In this document: positions 50,400 to 58,868 of the stretch, one piece after another | How positions within the stretch are numbered: the first letter of the stretch is position 1 | Layout of the letters: each line of letters begins with the position of its first letter | From: Bacteroidota bacterium | GTDB taxonomy: Bacteria > Bacteroidota > Bacteroidia > B-17B0 > Aurantibacillaceae | NCBI GenBank assembly: GCA_016702705.1 | Contig: JADJDM010000008.1 | Coordinates: forward strand, 62,001-126,000 | Length of the DNA stretch: 64,000 nucleotides | Reading direction: 5' to 3' | Made by a program: the position numbers and the translations under genes | The notes under the pieces: generated by a model | What the model saw: the letters and a program-made list of their open reading frames with translations, nothing else | Told to the model about the DNA's origin: nothing | Database searches by the model: none

Positions 50400-50464
50400 C
50401 AAAAATGAGGTTATTGCATTTAGGAAGTGTTACATAGTAAACCATATAATTTACACATATCACT
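50400..50464 (-). promoter_or_regulatory. Island-type promoter 9 (REC-TM gene)
   Basis: Minus strand: GTGATATGTGTAAATTA (core 50450-50454), then TATGTAACACTT (core 50429-50433) 21 bp on, then 30 bp to TTTG of CATTTTTG (50400-50403). Confidence 0.75.
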
Positions 50465-50547
50465 TATAATCAATAGAAATAGCCAATTTTTATAAAATCT
50501 TTATACTTTGAACCCAAGTTTTTATATTCTATTTATATCAATACACT

Positions 50548-50555
50548 TACCTTTG
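50548..50555 (+). promoter_or_regulatory. Candidate -7 box of the kdpDE-like/kup operon
   Basis: TACCTTTG fits TAnnTTTG, 19 bases before the GTG start. No clear -33 element at the usual spacing. Confidence 0.45.
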
Positions 50556-50574
50556 TCAAGTCGATTAAGAACAG

Positions 50575-51669
50575 GTGAAACATTTCATTGCAAATAAAAC
50601 TTCGAAAGGAAAACAATATTTAATTGTTAGCTTAATTGTTGTTTGCGTTTCAGTGATTTGTTTTGCCTTTTCCGCATTTATAGGATACAAAGTTGCCGCA
50701 TTTGTTTTATTAGTTACCGTATCTATTATTGCAATGCTCTTTGATATATTGCCTGTTTTACTTGCCGCATTACTCAGTGCATTAATTTGGGATTTCTTTT
50801 TTATTCCTCCACACTTTACCTTACAAATTTCTTCTACCGAAGACTTAATCATGTTACTAATGTACTTTGTTGTTGCATCTGTAAACGGTGTCTTAACTTA
50901 CAAAATCAGGCAAATTGCTAAAGTAGCGCAAGAAGAAGAAAAAAAGGCGAACGCAGTACAATTGTATAACATACTACTGAATTCCTTATCGCATGAATTA
51001 AGAACACCTATCTCTACAATCGTTGGCGCATCTGACAATCTGCTGAATGATAAAAATAAAATATCGGAAGAAAACAAACTAAAACTTGTATCCGAAATTT
51101 CAAAAGCTTCATTACGATTGGATAAACAAGTTGAAAATTTATTAAACATGTCGCGTTTAGAATCTGGATTTATACAACCTAAAAAAGATTGGTGTGATGT
51201 GCAAGAACTTATTTACTCAACCATAAACCAATTAGAAGACACATTAAAAAAACATGAAACAAAAGTAATTTTTGACGAAGCACTTCCATTATTTAAAATA
51301 GACTTCGGCTTAATGCAACAAGTGTTAAATAATTTATTGAGCAACGCAGCGGCTTACACGCCCGAAAGAAGCACTATCACTATTCATGCTGGTGTAAAAA
51401 AAGGAAGTCCACTCGAAAATTTAGTGATTACAATTGAAGACAATGGTGTTGGTTTTCCTAATGATGAAATAGAAAAAGTATTTGATAAATTTTATCGTTT
51501 AAAAAATTCGAAAACCGGCGGAACAGGTCTAGGGCTTTCTATTGTAAAGGGATACATTGAAGCACATAATGGAAGTATTAAATTAACAAACAAAGCATCG
51601 GGAGGTGCAATCTTTACTATTGATATCCCTTCAGAAACGTCATATATAAACAATCAGAAAAATGAATAA
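50575..51669 (+). CDS. KdpD-like sensor histidine kinase lacking the N-terminal KdpD/Usp domains
   Basis: 364 residues from a GTG start. Four membrane helices of the DUF4118 type (YLIVSLIVVCVSVICFAF, VAAFVLLVTVSIIAML, VLLAALLSALIWDFFFIPP, LIMLLMYFVVASVNGV), then HisKA with H140 in NSLSHELRTPISTIVGA and HATPase_c (NNLLSNAAAYTP, DNGVGFP, GGTGLGLSIVKGY). FFFIPPHFTLQISSTED is the typical KdpD membrane-domain motif. Classical KdpD has about 900 residues; this short form keeps only the membrane and kinase parts, as in other Bacteroidota. It overlaps the response regulator gene by 8 bases. Confidence 0.88.
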   Translation: MKHFIANKTSKGKQYLIVSLIVVCVSVICFAFSAFIGYKVAAFVLLVTVSIIAMLFDILPVLLAALLSALIWDFFFIPPHFTLQISSTEDLIMLLMYFVVASVNGVLTYKIRQIAKVAQEEEKKANAVQLYNILLNSLSHELRTPISTIVGASDNLLNDKNKISEENKLKLVSEISKASLRLDKQVENLLNMSRLESGFIQPKKDWCDVQELIYSTINQLEDTLKKHETKVIFDEALPLFKIDFGLMQQVLNNLLSNAAAYTPERSTITIHAGVKKGSPLENLVITIEDNGVGFPNDEIEKVFDKFYRLKNSKTGGTGLGLSIVKGYIEAHNGSIKLTNKASGGAIFTIDIPSETSYINNQKNE

Positions 51670-52348
51670 CGGAGAAATATTAGTGATTGATGATGAAGTT
51701 CAAATTCGCAAACTGCTTGAAATTACCTTGCAAAGCAACGACTTTGTAGTTAAAGAAGCTGTTAATGGAAAAGAAGGTTTACTTATGGCTGCAAATCATA
51801 CACCTGATTTAATTATTTTAGATATAGGCTTACCTGATGAAAGTGGCCATGTTATTCTAAAAAAATTAAGGGAGTGGTTTACAAAAGGAATTATTATTCT
51901 TTCCGTTCAAAGCAGCGAGGAAGATATTGTGAAAGCATTGGATAACGGGGCAAATGACTACTTAGTAAAGCCTTTCAGAACTGGAGAATTACTTGCAAGA
52001 ATAAGATCTGCAATGCGCACAAACACTAATGATGAAAATTCATCCCTGATTGATTGTGGTGATTTACAAATTGATTTGAATGCAAGAATCGTTAAAAAAA
52101 ATAATGAAACCTTAAAATTAACTTCAACCGAATATACTTTATTAGCGCTTTTTGCTCGAAATGAAGGAAAAGTTTTAACTCATTCCTATTTATTAAGAGA
52201 AGCTTGGGGACCAGGACACATTAACGAATCACAATATTTAAGAGTTTACATTGCACAACTAAGAAAAAAAATAGAAGAAGACCCTAACCGTCCAAAACAC
52301 TTGATAACAGAATCGGGTGTAGGTTATCGCTTTGTAGGAAAAAGCTAA
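51662..52348 (+). CDS. KdpE-like response regulator (REC, winged helix)
   Basis: 228 residues of the OmpR/PhoB family: REC with phosphoacceptor D54 in LIILDIGLPDESG and lysine in DYLVKPF, and a C-terminal winged helix (LTSTEYTLLALFARNEGKVLTHSYLLREAWG, YLRVYIAQLRKKIEEDPNRPKHLITESGVGYRFV). The LREAWGPGH and QYLRVYIAQLRKKIE blocks are typical of KdpE. It is predicted to respond to K+ limitation and to control kup, the next gene, instead of the absent kdpFABC. Confidence 0.9.
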   Translation: MNNGEILVIDDEVQIRKLLEITLQSNDFVVKEAVNGKEGLLMAANHTPDLIILDIGLPDESGHVILKKLREWFTKGIIILSVQSSEEDIVKALDNGANDYLVKPFRTGELLARIRSAMRTNTNDENSSLIDCGDLQIDLNARIVKKNNETLKLTSTEYTLLALFARNEGKVLTHSYLLREAWGPGHINESQYLRVYIAQLRKKIEEDPNRPKHLITESGVGYRFVGKS

Positions 52349-52386
52349 TCAAACATACATATTATTAATAATTAATCGAATCACAC

Positions 52387-54315
52387 ATGCACTCGAACAG
52401 GATAACTATTGCCTCATTATTGGTAGCCATGGGAATTATTTTTGGCGACATTGGAACAAGTCCACTCTACGTTTTAAAAGCAATTATTGGAACACAACCA
52501 ATAAATGAAATGCTTGTTTTAGGTGGGCTCTCCTGCGTTTTATGGACACTAACACTGCAAACAACAATCAAATATGTTATACTAACCTTGCGGGCCGACA
52601 ATCATGGAGAAGGCGGAATCTTCGCGCTCTATGCATTACTTAAACGCATGAAGAAAAAATGGTTGCTTATACCTGCAATTATTGGCGGCGCTACTTTATT
52701 AGCCGATGGTTTAATAACACCACCTATTTCAGTTGCTTCTGCAATAGAAGGTTTAAGGGTAATTAGTCCCGAAATTAAAACCATTCCTATTATTGTTGGA
52801 ATATTATTTCTTCTTTTCTTCATTCAACAATTTGGAACAAACGTAGTAGGGAAATTTTTTGGTCCAGTAATGTTGATTTGGTTTTCGATGCTTGCCATTT
52901 TAGGTGTGAGTTCGATTACAAGTGATGTTAGTGTTTTAAAAGCACTAAATCCATATTACGCTTATGATTTATTGGTTCATTATCCAAAAGGATTTTGGCT
53001 ATTAGGAGCGGTATTCCTTGCTACCACAGGTGCGGAAGCCTTGTACTCCGACCTCGGACATTGCGGCAAAAAAAATATTCGCGCTGCATGGATATTTGTA
53101 AAATCCGCTTTGATACTAAATTATTTTGGACAAGGTGCATGGCTACTAAAACACAATGGCGAATTACTTAATGATGTAAATCCATTTTATTCCTTAATGC
53201 CAACATGGTTTATTCCTGTAGGAGTAATTATAGCAACGGCCGCAACAATTGTAGCAAGTCAGGCATTAATTAGTGGTTCGTTTACTTTAATTAACGAAGC
53301 AATGCGTTTAAACCTTTGGCCAAAGGTTAGGATAAAATATCCAACCATTGTAAAGGGACAACTTTTTATCCCTTCTATTAATTGGCTATTGTGTTTTGGT
53401 TGCATTGGTGTTATACTTTATTTTAAAGAATCATCGCACATGGAAGCTGCTTATGGCTTATCCATTGTTGTTACAATGATTATGACAACCATATTGCTTA
53501 TAAATTTCCTCATAATGAAACGTTATTCTGCATTCATTATTTATCCCTTATTAGCAATATATCTTACCATAGAATTTTCCTTTTTAGCGGCCAACCTAAG
53601 CAAATTTTCGCATGGTGGCTGGGTAACTTTAGTTATTGCAACGGTATTAATTAGCGTAATGACAATTTGGTATCGTGCAAGAAAAATTATGGATCAATAT
53701 GTTGAATTTGTTCCATTAGAAAAACACTTGCCGCTTATTGAAGAGTTAAGTAATGACCCAACAATCGAAAAGTATGCAACACATCTTGTTTATTTAACAA
53801 GCGCTAAAAAAAATGAAGAAATAGAAGCGAAAATTGTTCACTCATTACTTAAACGAAGACCAAAAAAAGCCGATGTGTATTGGTTTGTTCACCTTGATGT
53901 TACTGATGAACCGCACACACACGAATACTCGGTACACAAAATTGTTCCAGACAAAATTATTCGTATCAACATCAAACTTGGATTCAGAGATATTCCTGCC
54001 ATCAATAAATATTTCAGAACAATTGTAACGGCCTTAGAAGCAAATAAAGAAATAAATATAATGAGCAGATATGAATCACTTAGCAAAAATCAAATTACTG
54101 GCGATTTTAAATTTATTGTAATGAAAAAATATCTGTCTATCGAAAATGATTTGCCGTTTTTTCAAAAATTAATTTTAGACGGCTATTTTTTCTTAAAGCG
54201 TTTCAGTTTGTCCGAAGAAAAAGGATTTGGCTTAGACACAAGCAATGTAAAAGTTGAGCATGTGCCAATGATTATAATGGCAGCAAAAGATAGTAATATA
54301 AGAAGGGTTGAATAA
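52387..54315 (+). CDS. kup: Kup-family potassium transporter
   Basis: 642 residues with 12 predicted membrane helices and a soluble C-terminal domain. The family signature GIIFGDIGTSPLYVLKAI lies at the N-terminus, followed by LTLQTTIKYVILTLRADNHGEGGIFALYAL, FLATTGAEALYSDLGHCGKKNIRAAW and IASQALISGSFTLINEAMRLNLWPKVRI. Kup imports K+ with protons. It lies 38 bases behind the KdpE-like gene in one operon and is followed by a hairpin terminator. Confidence 0.95.
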   Translation: MHSNRITIASLLVAMGIIFGDIGTSPLYVLKAIIGTQPINEMLVLGGLSCVLWTLTLQTTIKYVILTLRADNHGEGGIFALYALLKRMKKKWLLIPAIIGGATLLADGLITPPISVASAIEGLRVISPEIKTIPIIVGILFLLFFIQQFGTNVVGKFFGPVMLIWFSMLAILGVSSITSDVSVLKALNPYYAYDLLVHYPKGFWLLGAVFLATTGAEALYSDLGHCGKKNIRAAWIFVKSALILNYFGQGAWLLKHNGELLNDVNPFYSLMPTWFIPVGVIIATAATIVASQALISGSFTLINEAMRLNLWPKVRIKYPTIVKGQLFIPSINWLLCFGCIGVILYFKESSHMEAAYGLSIVVTMIMTTILLINFLIMKRYSAFIIYPLLAIYLTIEFSFLAANLSKFSHGGWVTLVIATVLISVMTIWYRARKIMDQYVEFVPLEKHLPLIEELSNDPTIEKYATHLVYLTSAKKNEEIEAKIVHSLLKRRPKKADVYWFVHLDVTDEPHTHEYSVHKIVPDKIIRINIKLGFRDIPAINKYFRTIVTALEANKEINIMSRYESLSKNQITGDFKFIVMKKYLSIENDLPFFQKLILDGYFFLKRFSLSEEKGFGLDTSNVKVEHVPMIIMAAKDSNIRRVE

Positions 54316-54365
54316 TACACTTTAAATGCATTATTTAAATCCACTCCAAATAAAACCCAGTAAGA

Positions 54366-54398
54366 ATAAGGTCTTCAGACCTACTTAAAGTTTTTTTT
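54366..54398 (+). terminator. Intrinsic terminator of the kup operon
   Basis: AGGTC-TTCA-GACCT hairpin with flanking TAAG/CTTA pairing, followed by eight T residues. Confidence 0.7.
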
Positions 54399-54426
54399 GC
54401 ACATAAGGAAATAAAGCATATATTTG
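54396..54426 (+). promoter_or_regulatory. Promoter of the initiator tRNA
   Basis: TTTG (54396-54399), 19-base spacer, TATATTTG (54419-54426): a full match to the Bacteroidota consensus. The T-run of the preceding terminator supplies the -33 element. The tRNA starts 80 bases on. Confidence 0.7.
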
Positions 54427-54505
54427 CACCCGAATTTAGAAAACGATATTATTAAGCGCTTTTTAAATTCGAAAATTAAGTAGGTAGTTCTTAAATAAGA
54501 TATAG

Positions 54506-54580
<75 letters not shown>

Positions 54581-54582
54581 AC

Positions 54583-54611
54583 GAAACCTCACAGAAATGT
54601 GGGGTTTTTTT
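54583..54611 (+). terminator. Intrinsic terminator of the tRNA
   Basis: AACCTCACA and TGTGGGGTT pair around GAAA, followed by a T-run. It lies directly behind the CCA end. Confidence 0.85.
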
Positions 54612-54635
54612 ATTTATTAAAATTTCATTAAAGCA

Positions 54636-55523
54636 ATGAGTCAAGTAATTCATAAAGCGGGCTTTGTAAACATTATTGGTTGTCCAAACGTAGGTAAATC
54701 AACCCTTTTGAACGCTCTTGTTGGTGAGCGCCTTGCTATTATTACCTCTAAAGCACAAACAACCCGCCATAGGATTATGGGAATTGTGAGTGGAGATGAC
54801 TACCAAATCGTTTTTTCGGACACTCCAGGCATTATTAAACCTGCTTACAAGCTACAAGAGAAAATGATGGCCTTTGTTGCAGAAGCTTTTAGTGATGCAG
54901 ATGTGTTTCTATTTATCACAGATATTTTCGAAGATATTGAATTAGACGAAAAATATATTGACCGTTTAAATAAAATGGATACACCCATTTTGTTACTTAT
55001 CAATAAAATTGATAAAGCTACTCCAGCTATGGTGTCAGAATTTACTGAGAAATGGAAAGCGAAAATTCCACGTGCTGAAATTCACGCAATATCTGCACTC
55101 GAAAAAATTAATCTGGATACCATTATGGCAAGATTAATTGCAATGTTGCCTCCAGGAGAAGCTTTTTATGATAAAGACGAATTAACAAATAAACCAGAGC
55201 GTTTTTTTGTTACTGAAATTATTCGTGAAAAAATATTAAAGAACTACAAAAAAGAAATTCCATACAGCACCGAAGTTGTTGTTGAAGAATTTAAAGAAGA
55301 AGCAAAAATAATTCGCATACGTGCAATTATTATGATCGAACGCGATTCACAAAAAGGAATCATCATAGGACACAAAGGTGAAGCACTTAAGAAAACAGGT
55401 ACTATGGCTCGTGAGGAATGCGAAAAGTTTTTCTTGAAAAAGGTTTTCTTAGAACTGTACGTTAAAGTTGATAAAGATTGGCGTAACGATGACAATCGTT
55501 TGAAACAATACGGATATCAATAG
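54636..55523 (+). CDS. era: GTPase Era
   Basis: 295 residues. Era binds the 3' end of 16S rRNA and assists maturation of the small ribosomal subunit. The GTPase boxes are present: G1 GCPNVGKST, G2 region SKAQTTRHRIMGIVSG, G3 SDTPG, G4 LINKIDKA, and SALEK. The C-terminal KH domain reads RDSQKGIIIGHKGEALKKTGTMAREECEKFF. Length is normal. It follows the tRNA terminator by 25 bases. Confidence 0.96.
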   Translation: MSQVIHKAGFVNIIGCPNVGKSTLLNALVGERLAIITSKAQTTRHRIMGIVSGDDYQIVFSDTPGIIKPAYKLQEKMMAFVAEAFSDADVFLFITDIFEDIELDEKYIDRLNKMDTPILLLINKIDKATPAMVSEFTEKWKAKIPRAEIHAISALEKINLDTIMARLIAMLPPGEAFYDKDELTNKPERFFVTEIIREKILKNYKKEIPYSTEVVVEEFKEEAKIIRIRAIIMIERDSQKGIIIGHKGEALKKTGTMAREECEKFFLKKVFLELYVKVDKDWRNDDNRLKQYGYQ

Positions 55524-55528
55524 TCCTA

Positions 55529-56191
55529 CTATTTGTAATGAACAATTACTTCTTTTAATTCTTTTCTCTTAATATCAGGCACCAAGGCATCATCCGCCGG
55601 GTAACCTACTGGTATTAACAAAAAAGGCTTTTCATTCTCTGGTCTTTCCAAAACCTTGGTTAAAAAATTCATTGGACTAGGCGTATGGGTTAAGGAAACC
55701 AAACCAATTTGATGAATTGCTTGAAGTAAAAATCCGCAAGCCAAACCAATCGATTCAGAAACATAATAATTATTCTTTTTCACACCATTAATCAAATCAT
55801 AAGGTTTCCTGAAAACTATAATTAATGCGGGCGCATCCTCTAAAAAAGCTTTACGCCAATCAGTGCCCAAATATTTCAAATCTTCCAGCCACTCAGCAGG
55901 CATCCTACCATTATAACTTTCATATTCTTCTTTCTCTGCCTCTTGCCTTATCAAACTTTTAATTTCCTTATTGGTCACCAAACAAAATGTCCAAGGTTGT
56001 TTATTAGCTCCTGAGGGAGCAGTAGATGCAATTTTAATTAAATTTTCCAATACTTCAAGTGGTATCTCTTTAGTGGAAAATTCACGAACGCTCCTGCGAG
56101 CATTCATCAATAAATAATGTTCTTTTGAAGAAGATAGTAATTCATCTGAGCCTATGTAATCTCTTTTGTAAGGAATAAATTTTGGCTCCAT
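55529..56191 (-). CDS. Nitroreductase family protein
   Basis: 220 residues. FMN-dependent nitroreductase fold with the family blocks NARRSVREFSTKEIPLEVLENLIKIASTAPSGANKQPWTF, DAPALIIVFRK, GLACGFLLQAIHQIGL and LIPVGYPADDALVP. The SVREF and PSGANKQPW segments bind FMN. Its length and APSGANKQPWTFCLVTN are reminiscent of the BluB/iodotyrosine-deiodinase side of the family; the substrate is not clear. It converges on era with 5 bases between stop codons and follows the DUF1543 gene by 3 bases. Confidence 0.88.
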   Translation of the reverse strand: MEPKFIPYKRDYIGSDELLSSSKEHYLLMNARRSVREFSTKEIPLEVLENLIKIASTAPSGANKQPWTFCLVTNKEIKSLIRQEAEKEEYESYNGRMPAEWLEDLKYLGTDWRKAFLEDAPALIIVFRKPYDLINGVKKNNYYVSESIGLACGFLLQAIHQIGLVSLTHTPSPMNFLTKVLERPENEKPFLLIPVGYPADDALVPDIKRKELKEVIVHYK

Positions 56192-56194
56192 GAT

Positions 56195-56755
56195 TTACTT
56201 TTTAATTTTATCTAACTTTAAATAACCAAGATGAATTTCATCTTCCTTACCTTTTTTTTCTGTTATTGAAATGTGGTAATTCGATTTATATTCTTCTGAA
56301 AGTATATCTTCAATTTGATAGACATCGTCTACATCAACACCATATTTATCATCTACGTGTGAAGCTGCACCTTTAAAGCCATGGTGTTTATAAAAAGCAG
56401 TTTCTTTTGACTGTTTAATTGCTTCCGATTTATCTTTTGCAGCAACAATCATTTTATAATGTGGCTCATCAAACTCGCCAGCCTTGTAGCCACCAAGATT
56501 TATGAAAAATAATTTATGACTTGATACCGAAGCTTTTTCTTTCTTCTCAATTTTTACAGCAAAATCATCTATTTGGTTTACTTCGCGCCAAGCATCCACA
56601 TGCATAACACCATTAGCCTCGGGCCAAAATGCTTTCATTGCGGGAATTAAATCGTATAATGAATCTGCAATTCCAAAAAAAACATCGTGCTGCTCGGTAA
56701 ATCTGCCTTTTGGTGTACAACCAATTAAGACCATAAATAATTTTTTCTTGCTCAT
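56195..56755 (-). CDS. DUF1543 domain protein
   Basis: 186 residues with two halves of the DUF1543 type: MVLIGCTPKGRFTEQHDVFFGIADSLYDLIPAMKAFWPEANGVMHVDAWREVN, and FFINLGGYKAGEFDEPHYKMIVAAKDKSEAIKQSKETAFY...HVDDKYGVDVDDVYQIEDIL. The family has no known biochemical role. Its start lies 14 bases behind the stop of the riboswitch-controlled T9SS gene, so it may be read through from the same promoter. Confidence 0.85.
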   Translation of the reverse strand: MSKKKLFMVLIGCTPKGRFTEQHDVFFGIADSLYDLIPAMKAFWPEANGVMHVDAWREVNQIDDFAVKIEKKEKASVSSHKLFFINLGGYKAGEFDEPHYKMIVAAKDKSEAIKQSKETAFYKHHGFKGAASHVDDKYGVDVDDVYQIEDILSEEYKSNYHISITEKKGKEDEIHLGYLKLDKIKK

Positions 56756-56769
56756 GCTGCAAAGATAAT

Positions 56770-57759
56770 TTAATTCTTTAAAATCTTTTGAAAATGAACA
56801 AAACCTTTATCATCAATCGCTTTCAGAATATAAATACCTGCGTCAAATTGCTTCATTTCAATGCACTGTTCTTTGGTAGTCTTCAATAATTGTCCTTTGG
56901 TATCAAATAATTCTAAGGTTTCAACTTTGCTATTTTTTACTTGAATAAATATTTTATCAGTACACGGATTTGGAAACACCTCAACATTTAAATTTATCTC
57001 ATCATTCTCTAAACCAACCGATGCTTGATTAATAACACCAACAGCATCTAGATCAAATCCTCCATTTGGAAAATCAGTTGGATATGGATCATTAATTGCA
57101 TTCCCATTTTTATCATAACTTGCATACAAAGGATTTACACTTCCAATAACATCAATTATTTTTACGTGAGTAATATTTTGAACATCTAATCCAATTATTC
57201 CTTGGAGTTCGTTTAAATCGAAAGGAGTTCCGTACAAGGCTCTGTACTTTCCAGCCAAATTATTAATCATAGTTGCATCACCAACATAATCATACGGACC
57301 AATCTGCGTTTGTGTTTGTGTATTAGATGTTGCTGGAAAACGAAAATAATTTATTCCATCGCTACTTACCTCAACAAATGCTAATTCCAAAAAGCCATCA
57401 TCAAATGCATTTTCAAAAACAGCAAAGTCCGCTCCTACTCCATCACTTATAGGAACTGGAAAAGTTAATATAGCAGAACCTCCATCGCCCAAGGTCACAA
57501 CAGGATTATCCCCGGCTTTATTAATTCCGTTTGTATCAACTCCAACATTAACGTAACCTAATGCAGTATTTGCAACATCTTGATAACCTCTTATAACTGT
57601 ACAGGAATTTGCCCAGCTCTTAAAAACAATGCTATCCTTATGAATTGCTGTGGTTGATATATGTCCAACTGGTCCTGCAAACTGAGCATAAGCCAACATT
57701 GCAAATAAGTTAAAACATAACAAACAAACAAAACGAAAACTTAAAAACTTTTTTTTCAT
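56770..57759 (-). CDS. B12-riboswitch-controlled T9SS-secreted surface protein
   Basis: 329 residues: signal peptide (LLCFNLFAMLAYAQ), a beta-sandwich-like central domain of about 220 residues (SILTFPVPISDGVGADFAVFENAFDDGFLELAFVEVSSDG; THVKIIDVIGSVNP; GGFDLDAVGVIN) and a C-terminal T9SS type A sorting domain (NVEVFPNPCTDKIFIQV..ELFDTKGQLL..GIYILKAI). The domain resembles secreted PEP-CTERM/T9SS proteins of unknown role. A cobalamin riboswitch in the leader predicts expression only when B12 is scarce, so a surface B12-capture or scavenging role is inferred. No btuB lies in the window. Confidence 0.8.
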   Translation of the reverse strand: MKKKFLSFRFVCLLCFNLFAMLAYAQFAGPVGHISTTAIHKDSIVFKSWANSCTVIRGYQDVANTALGYVNVGVDTNGINKAGDNPVVTLGDGGSAILTFPVPISDGVGADFAVFENAFDDGFLELAFVEVSSDGINYFRFPATSNTQTQTQIGPYDYVGDATMINNLAGKYRALYGTPFDLNELQGIIGLDVQNITHVKIIDVIGSVNPLYASYDKNGNAINDPYPTDFPNGGFDLDAVGVINQASVGLENDEINLNVEVFPNPCTDKIFIQVKNSKVETLELFDTKGQLLKTTKEQCIEMKQFDAGIYILKAIDDKGFVHFQKILKN

Positions 57760-57797
57760 AAATCATTGCCCCAATCGCGAGGGTCTTTATTTGTTTA

Positions 57798-57960
57798 ATG
57801 GCAGGTCTCCTGACTTGTTGCATCGTTTTGCGCCTTCTCATGCTTTTGTGTTACACAATGGCATTTACAAAACTAAAATCAACTTACAGTTGCGCGACAG
57901 TTGAGGATTTTCACCTCATTCCCTTTTTAATCATTCACTTAGTGAATAAACCAACAAGTC
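57798..57960 (-). promoter_or_regulatory. Cobalamin riboswitch
   Basis: Read on the minus strand, the leader contains GGGAATGAGGTGAAAATCCT, CAACTGTCGCGCAACTGTAA, GAGAAGGCGC and CAGGAGACCTGCC, the conserved B12-box elements of the cobalamin aptamer in the right order. The closing P1 helix is visible as GACTTGTTG (57960-57952) pairing with CAACAAGTC (57820-57812). Directly downstream, CCC and GGGG flank a short loop ahead of the start codon of the 57759 gene and may form the expression platform that hides the start. Confidence 0.9.
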
Positions 57961-58100
57961 AAAAGTAGTAATAAATTCTTTAATCTAGTTATAATGGCTA
58001 TAATCAATGTAACTCAATAAATAAGAAAACTCATAAATATGTATGATTTTTGTCAAACTTATGTAATAGTCATAAATAGTTTAATTCATATCTTTATTGC

Positions 58101-58868
58101 GTGTTAAAAAAGACCATACTTGATTTCTTTAATGAACTAGGCTCTATCTCCAAATTCGGATTCCGCTTTTTTAAAGAAGGATTTGTGCCTCGTTACGAAT
58201 TTAAAGAAATGATTCGCCAATGCTATTTTGTTGGATACAAATCGTTACCTCTTGTTGGTTTAACAGCATTTATTATGGGCTTGGTAATTACCATTCAATC
58301 ACGTCCAACACTTGTTGAATTTGGAGCAGAAGATTGGTTGCCGAAAATGGTTTCCGTTTCTTTAATAAGAGAAATTACTCCAGTAATTGCAGCTCTTATT
58401 TGCGCTGGTAAAATTGGTTCAAGTATGGGAGCTGAGTTAGGCTCGATGAAAGTTACTGAGCAAATTGATGCAATGGAAGTATCAGGAACTAATCCATATA
58501 AATATTTAGTTGTAACCCGAGTGTTTGCTACAACATTAATGATTCCTCTGCTTGCTTTACTTGGAGACGCCATATCACTTTATGGCGGATATTTAGGTTG
58601 CAACATTAAAGGAGATATTAGCTGGCAATTATACTGGAACCAAGTATTTGAAACATTAACTTTTGGAGATATTGTCCCTTCCGTTTTAAAAACATTTTTG
58701 TTTGGTTATGCCATTGGTATAATTGGATGCTATAAAGGATATCACTCAAGCAAAGGCACTGAAGGTGTTGGACAATCAGCAAACTCAGCAGTTGTAATTT
58801 CTTCCATCATGATTTTTGTGATTGATTTAGTTGCGGTACAAATTATTGATATTTTAAATCTTACTTAG
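58101..58868 (+). CDS. mlaE: MlaE-family ABC transporter permease
   Basis: 255 residues from a GTG start, with five to six membrane helices and the MlaE signature (VGLTAFIMGLVITIQSRPTLVEFGAEDWLP, REITPVIAALICAGKIGSSMGAELGSMKVTEQIDAMEVSGTNPYKYLVVTRVFA). The permease of the MCE-type lipid transport complex that moves phospholipids between inner and outer membrane. The ATP-binding gene starts right at its stop codon and the MCE gene follows. Confidence 0.93.
   Translation: MLKKTILDFFNELGSISKFGFRFFKEGFVPRYEFKEMIRQCYFVGYKSLPLVGLTAFIMGLVITIQSRPTLVEFGAEDWLPKMVSVSLIREITPVIAALICAGKIGSSMGAELGSMKVTEQIDAMEVSGTNPYKYLVVTRVFATTLMIPLLALLGDAISLYGGYLGCNIKGDISWQLYWNQVFETLTFGDIVPSVLKTFLFGYAIGIIGCYKGYHSSKGTEGVGQSANSAVVISSIMIFVIDLVAVQIIDILNLT

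Noticed and set aside
21080..50464. The island as an integrated mobile element
   Set aside because: No integrase, transposase, attachment repeats or tRNA boundary is seen, and base composition looks like the rest of the window.
56770..57960. A btuB-type B12 receptor operon
   Set aside because: No TonB-dependent receptor or plug domain is present; the riboswitch precedes only a T9SS-sorted protein.
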